Source: an uncultured Bacteroidales bacterium
GTDB lineage: Bacteria > Bacteroidota > Bacteroidia > Bacteroidales > Paludibacteraceae
NCBI GenBank assembly: GCA_946405045.1
Contig: CAMJFV010000128.1
Coordinates: 1 to 6,208 of the forward strand
Direction of reading: 5' to 3'
Length of the DNA stretch: 6,208 nucleotides
Part shown: positions 5,781 through 6,208 of the stretch, piece by piece
Layout of the letters: each line of letters starts with the position of its first letter
Numbering within the stretch: the first letter of the stretch is position 1
The notes under the pieces: model-generated
What the model was told of the DNA's origin: nothing
Database searches by the model: none
The model's input: the letters and a program-made list of their open reading frames with translations, nothing else
Translations under genes and position numbers: made by a program

Positions 5781-5796
5781 ATTTTTTATGATTATA

Positions 5797-5815
5797 GGCA
5801 GGTATGAAACCTGCC
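5797..5815. terminator. Hairpin between the 60-aa gene and ybaK, possible terminator
   Basis: GGCAGGT (5797-5803) pairs perfectly with ACCTGCC (5809-5815) around a 5-nt loop. It lies 33 bp downstream of the deacylase stop codon on the minus strand, and also downstream of the 60-aa gene on the plus strand. Neither side has a clear T tract directly after the stem, so termination is plausible but not secure. Confidence 0.4.
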
Positions 5816-5848
5816 CATATATATTGGAAATATTTGATTATAAATCCC

Positions 5849-6208
5849 TTATTCCGCTATCAAATCCTCAATCTTTGCCCCAACAGTTGTTACCAAATCA
5901 TTTGGCGCACACTTGATCTGTAATCCACGTACTCCTGCCGATACATACACGTATTCATTGTCTGTCACGGTGTTGTGGAAGAATGTAGGAAATGGTTTCT
6001 TCATGCCGAGTGGACTGCATCCTCCACGTATGTAACCTGTTGTGGCAAGAAGATCCTTCATAGGAATCAGATCACAGTTTTTATTTCCTGACACTTTTGC
6101 CGCTTTCTTCAGATCGACTGTCTTGTCGCCTGGAATGACGCATACAAAGAATCCTGTTTTGTCGCCTTTAAGCACGAGTGTCTTGAAGACGCAGTTGATG
6201 TCCTCACC
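5849..6208 (-). CDS. ybaK: Cys-tRNA(Pro)/Cys-tRNA(Cys) deacylase, YbaK/EbsC family (N-terminus outside window)
   Basis: The last 119 codons of a YbaK-family protein, reading in from the right edge as GEDINCVFKTLVLKGDKTGF. The family hydrolyses Cys from mischarged tRNA(Pro), acting in the cytoplasm beside prolyl-tRNA synthetase as a translation quality-control factor. The Lys of VFKTL, the catalytic Lys of the family, is residue 9 of the visible part. TTGYIRGGCSPLGMKKPFPT contains the conserved GGxSPxG loop, and VSAGVRGLQIKCAPNDL is the usual C-terminal strand and helix. About 40 N-terminal residues are missing, judged by the usual length of about 155-160. An internal GTG at 6175 could be read as a start but would remove the catalytic Lys, so the gene must begin beyond 6208. 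The stop is TAA at 5849-5851. No link to its neighbours is visible. Confidence 0.93.
   Translation of the reverse strand, partial: GEDINCVFKTLVLKGDKTGFFVCVIPGDKTVDLKKAAKVSGNKNCDLIPMKDLLATTGYIRGGCSPLGMKKPFPTFFHNTVTDNEYVYVSAGVRGLQIKCAPNDLVTTVGAKIEDLIAE

Overview
The window looks like a piece of chromosome from a Bacteroidales bacterium of the Prevotella-like, gut or rumen type. This rests on a secreted pectate lyase with a type IX secretion (T9SS) C-terminal sorting domain, a DUF4230 lipoprotein/membrane-protein start, promoters resembling the Bacteroidetes TTTG / TAnnTTTG pattern, and starts lacking strong Shine-Dalgarno sequences. Genus cannot be fixed from the sequence.

Layout. Five of the six genes are on the minus strand. 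Read in their own direction, from the right edge: a Cys-tRNA deacylase of the YbaK family (5849-6208, N-terminus outside the window); an AAA_14/DUF4143 ATPase with a PD-(D/E)XK-like C-terminal domain (3788-4978); 48 bp later a secreted two-domain protein, DUF4424-like plus discoidin/NADase-type glycan-binding (2501-3739), closed by a strong intrinsic terminator; the PL1 pectate lyase (324-2243), also closed by a strong terminator; and the first 76 codons of a DUF4230 protein (1-229). The only plus-strand gene is a 60-residue acidic helical protein of unknown function (5472-5654).

The unusual part is the intergenic DNA at 4979-5848. Just upstream of the ATPase lies an array of seven 14-bp units on an exact 22-bp period. 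Its promoter-proximal unit sits inside the spacer between a good TTTG -33 box and a near-consensus -7 box, which suggests operator-type control. Next to it, two copies of a 32-bp sequence in opposite orientation enclose 571 bp holding the 60-aa gene, with a 7-bp ATTTTTT at both outer edges. This could be a small non-autonomous element or simply two dispersed REP-like repeats. A related hairpin repeat lies in the leader of the pectate lyase gene.

Functionally, the pectate lyase is a cell-surface or secreted plant polysaccharide enzyme, YbaK is translation quality control, and the ATPase with its downstream envelope protein may be co-transcribed. No phage, CRISPR, tRNA or rRNA gene was seen, and no convincing new multi-gene system; the best candidates for novelty are the 22-bp array and the inverted-repeat island.
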